Shown piece by piece: positions 34,297 to 43,758 of a stretch of 64,000 nt of DNA. The DNA is from Spirochaeta cellobiosiphila DSM 17781. Its GTDB lineage: Bacteria; Spirochaetota; Spirochaetia; DSM-17781. The translations under genes were made by a program, and so were the position numbers. The DNA lies in NCBI RefSeq assembly GCF_000426705.1, contig NZ_AUFW01000019.1:79981-143980 (forward strand). The letters run 5' to 3'. The notes below the pieces were generated by a model. That model was not told where the DNA came from, made no database searches, and saw nothing but the letters and a program-made list of their open reading frames with translations. Numbering within the stretch: position 1 is the first letter of the stretch; each line of letters opens with the position of its first letter.

Positions 34297-34741
34297 CGCT
34301 CCCAAAAACTATACCTCTATCTCTTCCAATTTGGAAGAAACCTATATTCCCAAGTTCAATGGGAATCGTGATCTACCAGCTTCCGAGCAAGTCATTGTAA
34401 CCCTCAAGCGACTGACAAATGGGAAAAAAAAGAAGCTTAGAACCTTTCAGTACGATCGAAATACGGAAGGAATCACCACGATGACTCAGACGGAACAATT
34501 GATGACAGATCATGTTCCTTCTATAGATAACTTCTTTGTGGGAGAGGTAAAAATTGACAATGGTGAAAAGTTATTCAATACCAGAGGAAATGATGCTTAT
34601 TCCCTACTAGTTGAATTAGAAGGAGAACTGTTCAAGGATGAACTAGAAGAAGAGGAAGTTGAAGACTTAAAAAAGGATTCTGCCTCGCCTATCTTGGATG
34701 GTTCAAAGAAGACTGGCGAGAAGAATTCTCAGAAGGAATAG
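34286..34741 (+). CDS. Tail assembly chaperone, short form (G-like)
   Basis: 151 aa. It lies between tail tube and tape measure genes, the universal place of the G/GT chaperone pair. The folded part includes EQVIVTLKRLTNGKKKKLRTFQYDRNTEGITTMTQTEQLMTDHVPSIDNFFVGEV. After an acidic run (KDELEEEEVEDLKKDS) the zero-frame tail is short and low-complexity, as in lambda G. A slippery heptamer occurs at codons 129-130. Confidence 0.75.
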   Translation: MRVNAPKNYTSISSNLEETYIPKFNGNRDLPASEQVIVTLKRLTNGKKKKLRTFQYDRNTEGITTMTQTEQLMTDHVPSIDNFFVGEVKIDNGEKLFNTRGNDAYSLLVELEGELFKDELEEEEVEDLKKDSASPILDGSKKTGEKNSQKE

Positions 34742-34977
34742 TCCTCTGTCCAGGTTTCTGGATAAGGCGTAAAGAAGTAAAGAAATACAAGACTGAGGCG
34801 TTTTTTGAAGCCTTAGAGATATACCAAAGGTTTAACCTTCTTGGTGTATTGCCAAATGGGAAGGGAACGAACCAAGAAAGACCAATTGTCATTCAAATAT
34901 TGATGGCATTTGAGTCAGAAAAGCGAAAGCTTGAATCTTGGGAGTTGAAAAGATCAAGGGAAGGAAATGGCATCTAA
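34286..34977 (+). CDS. Tail assembly chaperone, -1 frameshift fusion (GT-like)
   Basis: A -1 slip on A-AAA-AAG (34669-34675) joins the first 130 codons of the short form to a 100-codon open frame from 34675 to TAA 34975-34977. The extension is well folded in composition (GFCLAYLGWFKEDWREEFSE, VLCPGFWIRRKEVKKYK, EALEIYQRFNLLGVLPNG) and has no credible start of its own. Its stop falls inside the tape measure start region, as in lambda GT. The long form would bind the tape measure and tube proteins during tail assembly. Confidence 0.85.
34669..34675 (+). promoter_or_regulatory. Programmed -1 ribosomal frameshift site
   Basis: The heptamer A_AAA_AAG is in phase with the G-like gene (codons TTA AAA AAG). 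This is one of the most efficient slippery sequences known in bacteria (dnaX type). The -1 frame is open for 100 codons after it. Confidence 0.85.
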
Positions 34978-37900
34978 AATAGAACTAGAGATTATTGCAC
35001 AATCCAAAAAAGCTATTGAAGATATGAAAAAGTTCGGAAATGAACTGAGCTATACAGAAGATGTTATGCAAAAGTTCAAGAACTCCGCCAAAGAATCAGA
35101 TCTCAGAGGCTTCGAAACTCGTCTTCTAAGATCAGCCACAGCGGCTAATTATATGGGAGGGCAAATGTCCTCCTTGAGAACCACAAACAATATGTTATCC
35201 GGCCAAATCAAAAGGATGATCAAAAGTGGTATTGATCCTAACGATAAAGCCATTAAGAAACTATCAATCACCTATAAAAAGAATGAAGCTCAAATTAAAA
35301 AACTTATTATCCAAGACAAAGCCTTAGCTGTTGCTAAAAAAGCCGGACAAGGAGCAGCATTGGGAACAGTGGCCGCGTTAACAGCAGTCACTGTTGCTGG
35401 GATGAAAGGCGCCGCTGAGTTTGAAAGATATAGAAAAGAGTTTGGCGTTCTCTTTAAGGATATGGCTAAAGGGGCTAGTTACTTTGAAAAGCTCCAAAAG
35501 TTCAGCGCTAACACACCTTTACAGATGGATGGATTATCCAACACAACAAAGACCCTACGAAGCTATGGAACAGAAATAAAGGACCTAATACCTCAAATCC
35601 AAATGTTAGGTGATACGGCTCTAGGAAACCAGGAAAAATTAGATTCCTTAGCCAGAGGTTTTGGAAAGATCCAAACAAAGGGAAAAGCATCAATGGAAGA
35701 ATTGAATATTATCATTGATGCAGGGATTCCTATACTTGATGAATTATCAAAACAGCTAAATGTCTCAAAGAGTGATCTTCTGAAAATGGTTACCCAAGGC
35801 AAAGTCTCCTTTGATAATGTAAATCAGGCCTTTAAAAGTATGACTTCTGAAGGTGGACAATTCCATAATGGAATGAAAGAACTCTCCACTACCCTTTCAG
35901 GTAAACTCTCCACAGCTATGGACAATGTTAAGATTGCAGGAGCTACCACTTTTGAACCAGCTATTGAAGGAGCAGGTGAAGCTCTCGATGCCTTAACAGA
36001 ATTATCCAAGAATTATGTAGCCTTTTTAAAACAGATAAGAGGAGAACGAAGTTTTGACTTTTCAGAGTTAGATGAAGCCAAGAAGAAAGTACTTCAAAAT
36101 GCCACTTCCTATGAAGACCTAGGTTATATGAATGGTATGAGTAAGGGCATCTATGAAGCCGCGAAAGCCACAGAGAATTGGGCCGAAGCTCTTAAAAAAG
36201 CTGATGAAGCTTACTCACTTGAAAATCAAATTAGACAACTCAAAAAACTCGACGAAACAAGAACAGAAAGCGCAAAGATTTCGATACAATCCGCATTAAA
36301 TGACTTAAACAGTGGCATTGGTGAGGGTGATTGGTGGGATACTTTTGACACAGTCGAAGAACAATTTGAATCGGCGGTTGATAGCATAACCAATGATATG
36401 GGCCAGTTGCTAGAAGGTCTTGGAGGAAAGGATTTAAGAATAGCCATTGCCTCAGGTGATGTGGAAGTACTCAAGAAAGCCCTCGAGAATCTTGAGTTAA
36501 TTAATCCAGATCTCAAAGAAATGCAGGACCGACTTAACCAATTACAATCAGGAAAAGGAATAATCACCCCAGAAAAACAAGAAGATCCTTATGAAGGGAA
36601 AACATGGCGTGACTGGTCTGAAGATATCCTCGGATTTGGACAAGGAACAGGGGCGGCTAATGCGGAATCATTCATTGAAACAATTAATACAGGATTAGAA
36701 ACCCAATCAGCTATAGCTCAATCATTAGGTGAAGAGTTTGATCTAGTTGGGGCTAAGCAAGAAAAAATAAAAGCCGTTATCCAAAAACTCCTAACTATTC
36801 CTAAAGATCAAATAGACCAGGCTTTCCGAATAGATGACAACACAATACAAAGATTGGTAGAAGCCTATAACTTGCTTGAATCTGCTAATGAAAGCTCTAT
36901 GTTAGACCAGATGTATAAAGATGCATCTGAACAATTAGATAAAATATCTATCCAGGAAGAGACTCTAGCCACAGCAAGAAAAAAGCTCATTGAACTAGAG
37001 ACAACTGGCCACAATTTATCAAACCAGGCTTTAGATGAAGAAATAAAGAAGTATGAAATTATAGTATCTCAACTAGAAGATGCTTTAGATATAAAGTCAA
37101 AGATGTCAGACTCTGACAAGTCAATGACAGATTACGCAAAAAACTCAGCAGAAAGTGGGGAGCTTGGAGAAGTTGGGCAGCTAGCAACTGGGGCTGATCC
37201 TATTACATTGATAGTACAAGCCCTTGTAGATTTTGCAACTTCCATTGAAGGTGTCAATGAAGTACTTAACCCATTTGCCACTATTTTTGAAGGAATGCGC
37301 TCCCTCATTGGTCCTGAATTAGAAGAAGCTCTTCGACCTGTAGTCTACTTGCTACATAGCGCAGGAAATAACATTGCCAAGCTTTTAGTACCTCCTATTA
37401 GAGCGGCTGGTTTTGCAATCAAGGTGCTAGTTTCAGCGATAGAAATAATACAAACACCAACTAAGTTCCTTGCTGATATATTCATGTGGGCTGGAAATAA
37501 CATAGTAGCGACTATTGAGTATATAACAAGTTTTGGGACTCGAAGTAATTTTACCAAATTTAACTCAAATGCCTTTTCTGGATTAGATGATAGGCTTGAT
37601 TACATATGGAATGGAGCCTCGGAAAAAGAAAAAGAAAGAGCAGAAAAATCACTTGAACTAATTGAAGATCAAATAGATACGGAAAAGGAAAAACGACAAG
37701 AATTACTATCTGCTATAGATGAGTGGTATGACAATGAAATCTATCTTCTTCGTAGAGAATTAGACAATAATTTGATATCCCAAACAGATTATACAAACAC
37801 CCTCAAAGATTTACAGGAAGAAGAAGAAAAAAGGACAGATGCTGTTGAAGCCGCTAGCGACTTACAACTGGAACAATTAGAATCTCAAAAAGAACTAATT

Positions 37901-38350
37901 CAATCTAATATTGAGCTAATAGAATCTCAAGCCATGTTAGCTGCTTCCTTAAATAATGTAGAATTTAAAAAAGCCGATGGACCTTTGGATGCGGCTCTCA
38001 GTCCAATTAAAGCAGTAACTGACACTGTTGGTTCAGTGGTAAAGTCTGTTAAAAAGTTCTTTGGATTCGATGTAGGGACTTCAAATGTCCCTAAGGATAT
38101 GTTTGCCATGGTTCACCAAGGAGAAGGAATTATCCCCAAAACCTTCAATGAAGGGATAAAAAGTGGTGATTACACTCTAGTAGGTAAAAAGCAAAATCTT
38201 TATGGACTAGATCAAGAAAGCCAACAGCTTGGGGGTAACCAACAAAATATAACCATTAACTTAAATGGTTCTATTGTAGGAATTGAAGACCTCTATTCAA
38301 AGATAAAAGCCATTGAGAATAATCTAAATCGAAAAAGGATTGCAGGATGA
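34967..38350 (+). CDS. Tail tape measure protein
   Basis: 1127 aa. The tape-measure N-terminal domain is clear (about residues 140-320: GAAEFERYRKEFGVLFKDMAKG, LQKFSANTPLQMDGLSNTTKTLRSYG, LGDTALGNQEKLDSLARGFGKIQTKGKASMEELNIIIDAGIPILDELSKQL). A hydrophobic stretch at about 128-147 and others in the 770-870 region may insert into the host membrane. Long coiled coils occupy about 900-990. At roughly 10.6 to 12 residues per 15-18 A, it predicts a long flexible tail (about 150-170 nm). Confidence 0.9.
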   Translation: MASKIELEIIAQSKKAIEDMKKFGNELSYTEDVMQKFKNSAKESDLRGFETRLLRSATAANYMGGQMSSLRTTNNMLSGQIKRMIKSGIDPNDKAIKKLSITYKKNEAQIKKLIIQDKALAVAKKAGQGAALGTVAALTAVTVAGMKGAAEFERYRKEFGVLFKDMAKGASYFEKLQKFSANTPLQMDGLSNTTKTLRSYGTEIKDLIPQIQMLGDTALGNQEKLDSLARGFGKIQTKGKASMEELNIIIDAGIPILDELSKQLNVSKSDLLKMVTQGKVSFDNVNQAFKSMTSEGGQFHNGMKELSTTLSGKLSTAMDNVKIAGATTFEPAIEGAGEALDALTELSKNYVAFLKQIRGERSFDFSELDEAKKKVLQNATSYEDLGYMNGMSKGIYEAAKATENWAEALKKADEAYSLENQIRQLKKLDETRTESAKISIQSALNDLNSGIGEGDWWDTFDTVEEQFESAVDSITNDMGQLLEGLGGKDLRIAIASGDVEVLKKALENLELINPDLKEMQDRLNQLQSGKGIITPEKQEDPYEGKTWRDWSEDILGFGQGTGAANAESFIETINTGLETQSAIAQSLGEEFDLVGAKQEKIKAVIQKLLTIPKDQIDQAFRIDDNTIQRLVEAYNLLESANESSMLDQMYKDASEQLDKISIQEETLATARKKLIELETTGHNLSNQALDEEIKKYEIIVSQLEDALDIKSKMSDSDKSMTDYAKNSAESGELGEVGQLATGADPITLIVQALVDFATSIEGVNEVLNPFATIFEGMRSLIGPELEEALRPVVYLLHSAGNNIAKLLVPPIRAAGFAIKVLVSAIEIIQTPTKFLADIFMWAGNNIVATIEYITSFGTRSNFTKFNSNAFSGLDDRLDYIWNGASEKEKERAEKSLELIEDQIDTEKEKRQELLSAIDEWYDNEIYLLRRELDNNLISQTDYTNTLKDLQEEEEKRTDAVEAASDLQLEQLESQKELIQSNIELIESQAMLAASLNNVEFKKADGPLDAALSPIKAVTDTVGSVVKSVKKFFGFDVGTSNVPKDMFAMVHQGEGIIPKTFNEGIKSGDYTLVGKKQNLYGLDQESQQLGGNQQNITINLNGSIVGIEDLYSKIKAIENNLNRKRIAG

Positions 38351-41300
38351 TACATAGAATCTACCTCCAATTTCCTGAAGAATCTAATGAAATAGAAATC
38401 TCAGATCTAGTAGATTTAAGACAGACCCAAATCAACCAGGTTCTTTATAATTCTAGCCTTAGGTCTGCCATTAATTCTTATAGAACAGCTATCAAATATA
38501 ACTCTGGCATAGCTCAAAATCTTTTAATTAGAACAGGAACCATCAAGGCTAGAGTTATAGATTTAGACAATAACCCAGTGTTTACAGGCTATGTTGAAGC
38601 CAATACTGGATTGGCTATTGGGAAAACTACAGGTTGGATTAATCTTGAAATCTTTGATAACTCCTATCTTCTAGACAAGGATATTAATCTAAGTATTAGT
38701 TGGGATAATTTCAAAGTTTGTAATCCTGATAATACAGAAGAATCAATTGTTCATAAATTAATCTCATTAGCTGGTTACGAAGATGATTATATAAACACAA
38801 TTACAGATCTAATTGATGTAGAACTTAGAAACTTTACACTCACAGCCGGAGACTCTCAATATCGTTCCATTTTGGATACTCTATTATATGAGTATGGTTA
38901 TGTATTCAATTTGAATGCTCTGGGTCAATTCTATCTCTATAATTGGGGTGAGTCCAAGAGTGATCAATACTCAATTGAACCTAAGAATATTATCGCGGAT
39001 AGTCTAACAATTGAATCAGTACAAAATGAGTTTACAGGCATCAACATAAAATGGTCTGAGTTGGCAGAAATAGAGGATGTTCTTTTATATCGCGAAAACA
39101 CCCCCTATGATTCTAAAGGGAATAGAACAGGAGAAATGCTTGGAGGTGGTGAATACTACCCTCTTCTAGGTTTCGCAGAGGACCACTTTCAAAAATATGA
39201 TGATAAGTGGCTAGATCTACCCTATTTATCAGGAGATGCCCTATTAGAGAATGATGATATTTCTTTATTAACCACTTGGAATCAATATTTAGACTATAGT
39301 GTTGATCTTGGTATTACAGTCGAAAAAGAGATATATGAAGCAAAAAGGGCTCAAATATTGTTACGTAATCCGACAACAGAAATTAAACGACTATATTACA
39401 TGGATATTCGTGGAGATGCCTTATACAGAAAGAACATTCAAGAATCTATTGTCGATTTTATAGATGGCTCAAATCGTAAAGAATATGAAACAAAATACAT
39501 TTATGATTTGAATAGTGCCTCTAATTTATCAAACTATATTTCAAATAGACTAAATGGCTACACTACCCTCATTAAGTTCAAATCTAGAGCCAAATATTCA
39601 CTCGGTTCTATAGTTAGCTTTACCACTTTAATAACTGGATTTAATGACGTTCTCAATTTATCTGGAAGAATATCTAATATAACCATGAATGAAGAATATG
39701 ATTTTTCCATTTACACTTTAGAGAGCTTGGGGAATGCTCAAATCTACACCCCCATAACATCCAGTACAAATGGCCGATCATCTAACCTTCTCTTTATGGA
39801 CCAGTTAAATAAGAAATTAGGAAACACACCAAGCTATGATGAAATCCAAGTTGGATGGGAAAGCGAAGAAGACGGATATTTCAAAGATCCCCAAAAGCTC
39901 ACAAACAAAGGGAAAATAGAAAATGTATATGGACAGGCTACAGGCTTATCCATTCTATTATCCTGGGATCGTCCAGTATTATTAACCGGAAAGTTCTTCT
40001 ATGAAATACAAATTGCTGAAGATTCAGATGGTGACCTAGAGTGGAAATCTATCTCCATTGATGGAGGCTTAGGGAACACAAACTCTGTTACTGTTGCTTA
40101 TGCAGAATGCTTTTCTACAGGCAAACTTAACCTTGATGAAGAAAATGGGATTGTAAATCCTACTATCTATTGCTTTAGGGTAAGGGTGGCGGTTTATCCT
40201 GGTGATGAAGACTCACCGAGAGGTGATTGGTCAGACACAAAGAGAGTCATAGTAAAGCCCATATACTCAGGAGAGTTAGGAGCTGGTTCTGTTTCAGGTG
40301 AAGTGTTGAACAATGCCTTTTCTAAAGGAAAACTTACACTTAATACTGAAACAGGACTTTGGGAATTAGCCACAAACTCTATTTCATCTGAAGAGCTTCA
40401 AAACGATTCTGTTACTTCCCAAGCTATTCAAGCTAATGCCGTTGGACTAGAAGCTATTAGTCTTGATGTGTATGCAGACATTAAAAGGGAAATATCATTT
40501 GAAGGTTTAGCTTTCTATCTGAACAATGAACCAGAAGAAGGAGATGTCCGCTCTCTATTAATCAATACACATATAGCTTTTCAAAAATATACTGAGGGAG
40601 ATTGGGATAGTCTCTTCTTATTGAATGAAGAAGGTATTCATTTAAAAGGAGATATGACAATTGATTCCGATCTCCTAATTGGTGAAAAGTTGTTTGTAAA
40701 TCAGATTGGAACTTCAACTATTTCCACAATGAAAATGTCTGCACAAAGTTTTGAGTTCTATTCAGGAAATGCAGCAAATGTAAGAGCTGGTTATATAGGA
40801 ATTGATTCTAATTGGTACTTCGATGGCCCCATCAACCTGACTTCAAACGGTTCGAAAATATATGAGGAAATTGAACCTGATGCCAAGATGGTAATTGAGC
40901 CTCTAAATGATGAAAGTAAAGCATTACATTTTGATTCATCTCTTGGTGAGTGGATATTTAACACTTCAATTTCCGCTAAAGGAATTGTCACTGCGAATTA
41001 TTTTGAAACTAATATGATTGAATCAGAAAATATCATAGAAGGAATTGTAGGTGTAGCAGATAAAAAAGGGGCTGAGTTTGATAAAATTATTTATACAATT
41101 GGGGAAAGTAATAAGACCTTAGATTCATTAACTGGATTTGGATATCATTATGGAGACGAAATTCCTTATGGAAACGATGATCAATTGTTTTTTGCGAAGG
41201 ATGGAATTGTGGGTCATAGAATAGGTTTACACGGGTGCCTATACTCTGAATTATATCATTATGCTAAAGGTTTTATAGGAGATACAGCCGCAGTGAAAAA

Positions 41301-41838
41301 GTTGTATTTAAAAGGAGATGGGGCTCTTAAGTTGACAACCATAGAAATTGATGACTCAAAAAGTATTGTAAAACTTGGTGGTTTTTTTCAATTTGGAGCA
41401 AATACTTTTTCATACCCTCCTGGAATATATGCTAGCAGTTTTATTGCAAGCTATAATGATTCTGGAGATCCAGATACTGTACTGTCAAAAGAATTTCTAA
41501 AGACTCCTGGATGGATTTACTCAGGAAAGGGGCATCAGATAAATGATTATTGGGGTGTAACAACAAGAAAAACAGAAAATGATTGGTATAACGTATTCGG
41601 TGATAGAATACCAGATATTGGTGATAAATTAATGTTAACAGGAGGAGGGCATTTTATTAATGATCACATTGGACGTTCCAGACCTGGAATTGCTTGTTTC
41701 ATAGAAAGGTTGTCTAGTAACACCATACAGCTAAATTATTATTCAACTTCGGATTCAATTGATTATGCAGTATCAAAAAGAAATATAGTAGCTGGAGATG
41801 GAGGGCTTGTAAGCCAAGCGCATTATATAGCATGGTAG
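38347..41838 (+). CDS. Tail tip / host-specificity protein (J-like)
   Basis: 1163 aa, starting 4 bp inside the tape measure gene. The N-terminal 460 residues look like a baseplate-hub region (ISWDNFKVCNPDNTEESIVHKLISLAGY, LDTLLYEYGYVFNLNALGQFYLYNWGESK). A fibronectin-III-like module lies at about 530-640 (LSILLSWDRPVLLTGKFFYEIQIAEDSDGDLEW to KRVIVKPIY). The C-terminal part (640-1163) is a beta-rich fibre with a Gly-rich tip, likely the receptor-binding end. No separate tail fibre gene follows. Confidence 0.75.
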   Translation: MIHRIYLQFPEESNEIEISDLVDLRQTQINQVLYNSSLRSAINSYRTAIKYNSGIAQNLLIRTGTIKARVIDLDNNPVFTGYVEANTGLAIGKTTGWINLEIFDNSYLLDKDINLSISWDNFKVCNPDNTEESIVHKLISLAGYEDDYINTITDLIDVELRNFTLTAGDSQYRSILDTLLYEYGYVFNLNALGQFYLYNWGESKSDQYSIEPKNIIADSLTIESVQNEFTGINIKWSELAEIEDVLLYRENTPYDSKGNRTGEMLGGGEYYPLLGFAEDHFQKYDDKWLDLPYLSGDALLENDDISLLTTWNQYLDYSVDLGITVEKEIYEAKRAQILLRNPTTEIKRLYYMDIRGDALYRKNIQESIVDFIDGSNRKEYETKYIYDLNSASNLSNYISNRLNGYTTLIKFKSRAKYSLGSIVSFTTLITGFNDVLNLSGRISNITMNEEYDFSIYTLESLGNAQIYTPITSSTNGRSSNLLFMDQLNKKLGNTPSYDEIQVGWESEEDGYFKDPQKLTNKGKIENVYGQATGLSILLSWDRPVLLTGKFFYEIQIAEDSDGDLEWKSISIDGGLGNTNSVTVAYAECFSTGKLNLDEENGIVNPTIYCFRVRVAVYPGDEDSPRGDWSDTKRVIVKPIYSGELGAGSVSGEVLNNAFSKGKLTLNTETGLWELATNSISSEELQNDSVTSQAIQANAVGLEAISLDVYADIKREISFEGLAFYLNNEPEEGDVRSLLINTHIAFQKYTEGDWDSLFLLNEEGIHLKGDMTIDSDLLIGEKLFVNQIGTSTISTMKMSAQSFEFYSGNAANVRAGYIGIDSNWYFDGPINLTSNGSKIYEEIEPDAKMVIEPLNDESKALHFDSSLGEWIFNTSISAKGIVTANYFETNMIESENIIEGIVGVADKKGAEFDKIIYTIGESNKTLDSLTGFGYHYGDEIPYGNDDQLFFAKDGIVGHRIGLHGCLYSELYHYAKGFIGDTAAVKKLYLKGDGALKLTTIEIDDSKSIVKLGGFFQFGANTFSYPPGIYASSFIASYNDSGDPDTVLSKEFLKTPGWIYSGKGHQINDYWGVTTRKTENDWYNVFGDRIPDIGDKLMLTGGGHFINDHIGRSRPGIACFIERLSSNTIQLNYYSTSDSIDYAVSKRNIVAGDGGLVSQAHYIAW

Positions 41839-41845
41839 GTGGATA

Positions 41846-42021
41846 ATGAATAAAAATTAATATACATATTTATATTTAGCACTCTATTCTTATTTTCTTG
41901 TAGTGAGAATAGTCCGAATACGCCTAGTTATGTGATTACACCAGAAAATATAAGAGAGCGAGCGTTTGAACTAACTGAAGAATATATCTGAATGAATTAT
42001 GAATGGGGTGGTCAAAGCTAA
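41846..42021 (+). pseudogene. Remnant of an NlpC/P60-type lipoprotein
   Basis: ATG 41846 starts MNK and then breaks; one missing base restores a signal with lipobox (FLFSC) followed by SENSPNTPSYVITPENIRERAFELTEEYI. A TGA then interrupts MNYEWGGQS, and TAA at 42019 ends it. The last motif resembles the start of the NlpC/P60 catalytic domain (Y-x-WGG-x-S), so a peptidoglycan hydrolase gene probably decayed here. The catalytic domain itself is gone. Confidence 0.5.
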
Positions 42022-42065
42022 TATTAGAAAATAGATATTAATAATTTTTTAAGGGAAGGGTTATT

Positions 42066-42386
42066 ATGAGGGTGACATATGGTCAAATTTTAGTATTAAT
42101 AAAAAGTGGTGCATTTAAGGTTCTATCAAATATAAAAGCAAAAAGTTTTAGCTCTGCTGAAAACTATCTAGAGTTTCTGGAATCAATCGAAACACAAGCA
42201 AGAAAATACAATTCTCTAATATCCAAACTTGATGATTCTATCGAAATAGAAGAACTAATCAATAATGAAGTTGAAATAACAGACTCTCCATTTTCAAGAG
42301 AAACACTAGAAACGTGTAATGATGAGTTTTCAGCAAATATTATTATTGGTATACGTCCATTTCTATCTGAGAAAGAAATTGGTTAG
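42066..42386 (+). CDS. Hypothetical protein in lysis region (106 aa)
   Basis: AAGGGAAGGG precedes ATG 42066. Helical N-terminus (SFSSAENYLEFLESIETQARKYNSLISKL) and acidic C-terminal half. No membrane segment and no recognised motif. It lies between the tail tip/dead hydrolase and the holin gene. Confidence 0.5.
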   Translation: MRVTYGQILVLIKSGAFKVLSNIKAKSFSSAENYLEFLESIETQARKYNSLISKLDDSIEIEELINNEVEITDSPFSRETLETCNDEFSANIIIGIRPFLSEKEIG

Positions 42387-42394
42387 GATACATT

Positions 42395-42694
42395 ATGGGA
42401 GATGAAGACAGAGAACAAGACAAACAAATAGGTAAACTCTGGGCAGAAGTCAAAAGACTATGGGATTTTCTTCATGGTCCTAATGGTGATAACGGGCTTA
42501 GAAGTAGGATAGTTAAACTAGAGGATCAATCAATAAATTTTGCAACAAAAAAGGATGTTCTCTCAGTGAAACAGGAAGTCCTTACTGCAATTAAAGAATC
42601 AAAAAGAACAGGTCAAGAAAGATTTAAGAACTGGGTTTATTTCTTGGCAGTAGTATCAACAATAATATTTGGGTTATGGGACAAGCTATTTTAG
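42395..42694 (+). CDS. XhlA-like holin / membrane anchor
   Basis: 99 aa. Charged helical coiled coil (DREQDKQIGKLWAEVKRLWDFL, KKDVLSVKQEVLTAIKES) and a single C-terminal membrane helix (WVYFLAVVSTIIFGLWDKLF). This is the layout of XhlA/haemolysin-type holin partners. It is followed after 12 bp by the M23 peptidase gene, in the same frame, and then by a 3-TM holin. Confidence 0.65.
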   Translation: MGDEDREQDKQIGKLWAEVKRLWDFLHGPNGDNGLRSRIVKLEDQSINFATKKDVLSVKQEVLTAIKESKRTGQERFKNWVYFLAVVSTIIFGLWDKLF

Positions 42695-42706
42695 GAGGGA
42701 TTTATT

Positions 42707-43189
42707 TTGAGGATGACTATAAGATTTTGTCACATGGATTCCCCTTCTCTGCTACAGGAAGGGGAAATAATTAGTTATGGAACAAAGATTGGTAGAATGG
42801 GAAACACTGGAAGTTCTAAAGGTGCTCATGTTCATACTGACATTGTCCAAGGATACAAAAAAGATGTTTATCATTTGAAAGACATAATGAATAACATTAC
42901 AGATCTTGAATCTGTTTGCCGCCAATTCTACTATTTTCTTCAAGACGATTTCTTTAATACACCGCTTTTTGTTACGTCACATTTTGGAACCATTGATTAT
43001 GGTAAATATAGAAATGGAAAAGTTAGTGAATGGAAGTTTCATCCTGCTTATGACATTGTTCCAGAGAACCGCCATTTAACCAAGGCTAACTTTGATTTCT
43101 ATTGGAATAGATCAGTAAATGGCGTATGCCTTAAATCTGGTTTTGATAGAGATTATGGTAATTATGTGAATATAGGTTTCGAGGTATAA
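42707..43189 (+). CDS. M23 (LytM)-type peptidase with permuted halves, probable endolysin
   Basis: 160 aa from TTG 42707 (AGGAGGG upstream). All zinc ligands of an M23 endopeptidase are present but in reversed order. The usual C-terminal half comes first: His9 in RFCHMDSP, GTKIGRMGNTGSSKGAHVHTDI with H41-x-H43. The usual N-terminal half comes second: VTSHFG (91-94), FHPAYD with His112 and Asp116, and RDYGNYVNIGFEV ending the protein. Joining the end to the start would restore a normal LytM domain. It lies between two holin-type genes. Expected substrate: peptidoglycan cross-links. Confidence 0.72.
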   Translation: MRMTIRFCHMDSPSLLQEGEIISYGTKIGRMGNTGSSKGAHVHTDIVQGYKKDVYHLKDIMNNITDLESVCRQFYYFLQDDFFNTPLFVTSHFGTIDYGKYRNGKVSEWKFHPAYDIVPENRHLTKANFDFYWNRSVNGVCLKSGFDRDYGNYVNIGFEV

Positions 43190-43191
43190 GT

Positions 43192-43677
43192 ATGGGATTT
43201 GATATAGCTAGCTTTCTTGGTGTAGGAAAAACAATAAAGGATGGAGCTGAGGGAATAGGCTCAGCTACAGAGCAAATCATATATGCGGGAAAGGGAAAAC
43301 TCCCTCCTGAAGAACAAGTTAAGATAGAACAAATTAAGTCTCAGGCTGAAGGACAGATGTGGGAAACTATTTCAAAGATGTCCAATTCGTTTCAAAACTT
43401 TACATTGAAATATGAAGGGGAGGCAAAAGACCTACCTAGGCCTATTCTGCTTGCCAGGTCTTTAGTTAGGCCATTATTCACTTATCTTGTACTTGGTCAG
43501 GTGGGTATTATCTTTGGATTGGACTTCTGGAGATATATGAAAGGAACAGGTGCTTTCGAGTTAGTCAAAGGAATGCCTTCTGAATGGTGGGTAATGGTTT
43601 GGATTGTGATTGGTTTCTATTTTGGAGAAAGAGCTGTTACTAATGCCTTATCAAACTCTGTTACTAGTAAAAAATAA
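43192..43677 (+). CDS. Holin of the 3-TM type
   Basis: 161 aa. After a soluble start rich in Gly and Lys, three hydrophobic stretches are visible in the last 80 residues (RSLVRPLFTYLVLGQVGIIFGL, WWVMVWIVIGFYFGERAV). The sequence RPLFTYL...GIIFGL...EWWVMVWIVIGFYFGERA resembles 3-TM phage holins. Two bases after the M23 gene. It would form the pore that releases the lysin. Confidence 0.7.
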   Translation: MGFDIASFLGVGKTIKDGAEGIGSATEQIIYAGKGKLPPEEQVKIEQIKSQAEGQMWETISKMSNSFQNFTLKYEGEAKDLPRPILLARSLVRPLFTYLVLGQVGIIFGLDFWRYMKGTGAFELVKGMPSEWWVMVWIVIGFYFGERAVTNALSNSVTSKK

Positions 43678-43681
43678 CTCG

Positions 43682-43699
43682 AGTGCAAGCGCTTGCACT
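43682..43699. promoter_or_regulatory. 18-bp perfect palindrome
   Basis: AGTGCAAGCGCTTGCACT. It shares the central CAAGCGCTTG with the 22-bp palindrome at 43759-43780. The core resembles LacI/CcpA-family operators (TGNAANCGNTTNCA). It lies between convergent genes, with no T-run after it. Confidence 0.6.
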
Positions 43700-43758
43700 T
43701 CACTACACAATTAATACAATATGTGTACTAATAACGCATTAAATACACAATGTATTTT

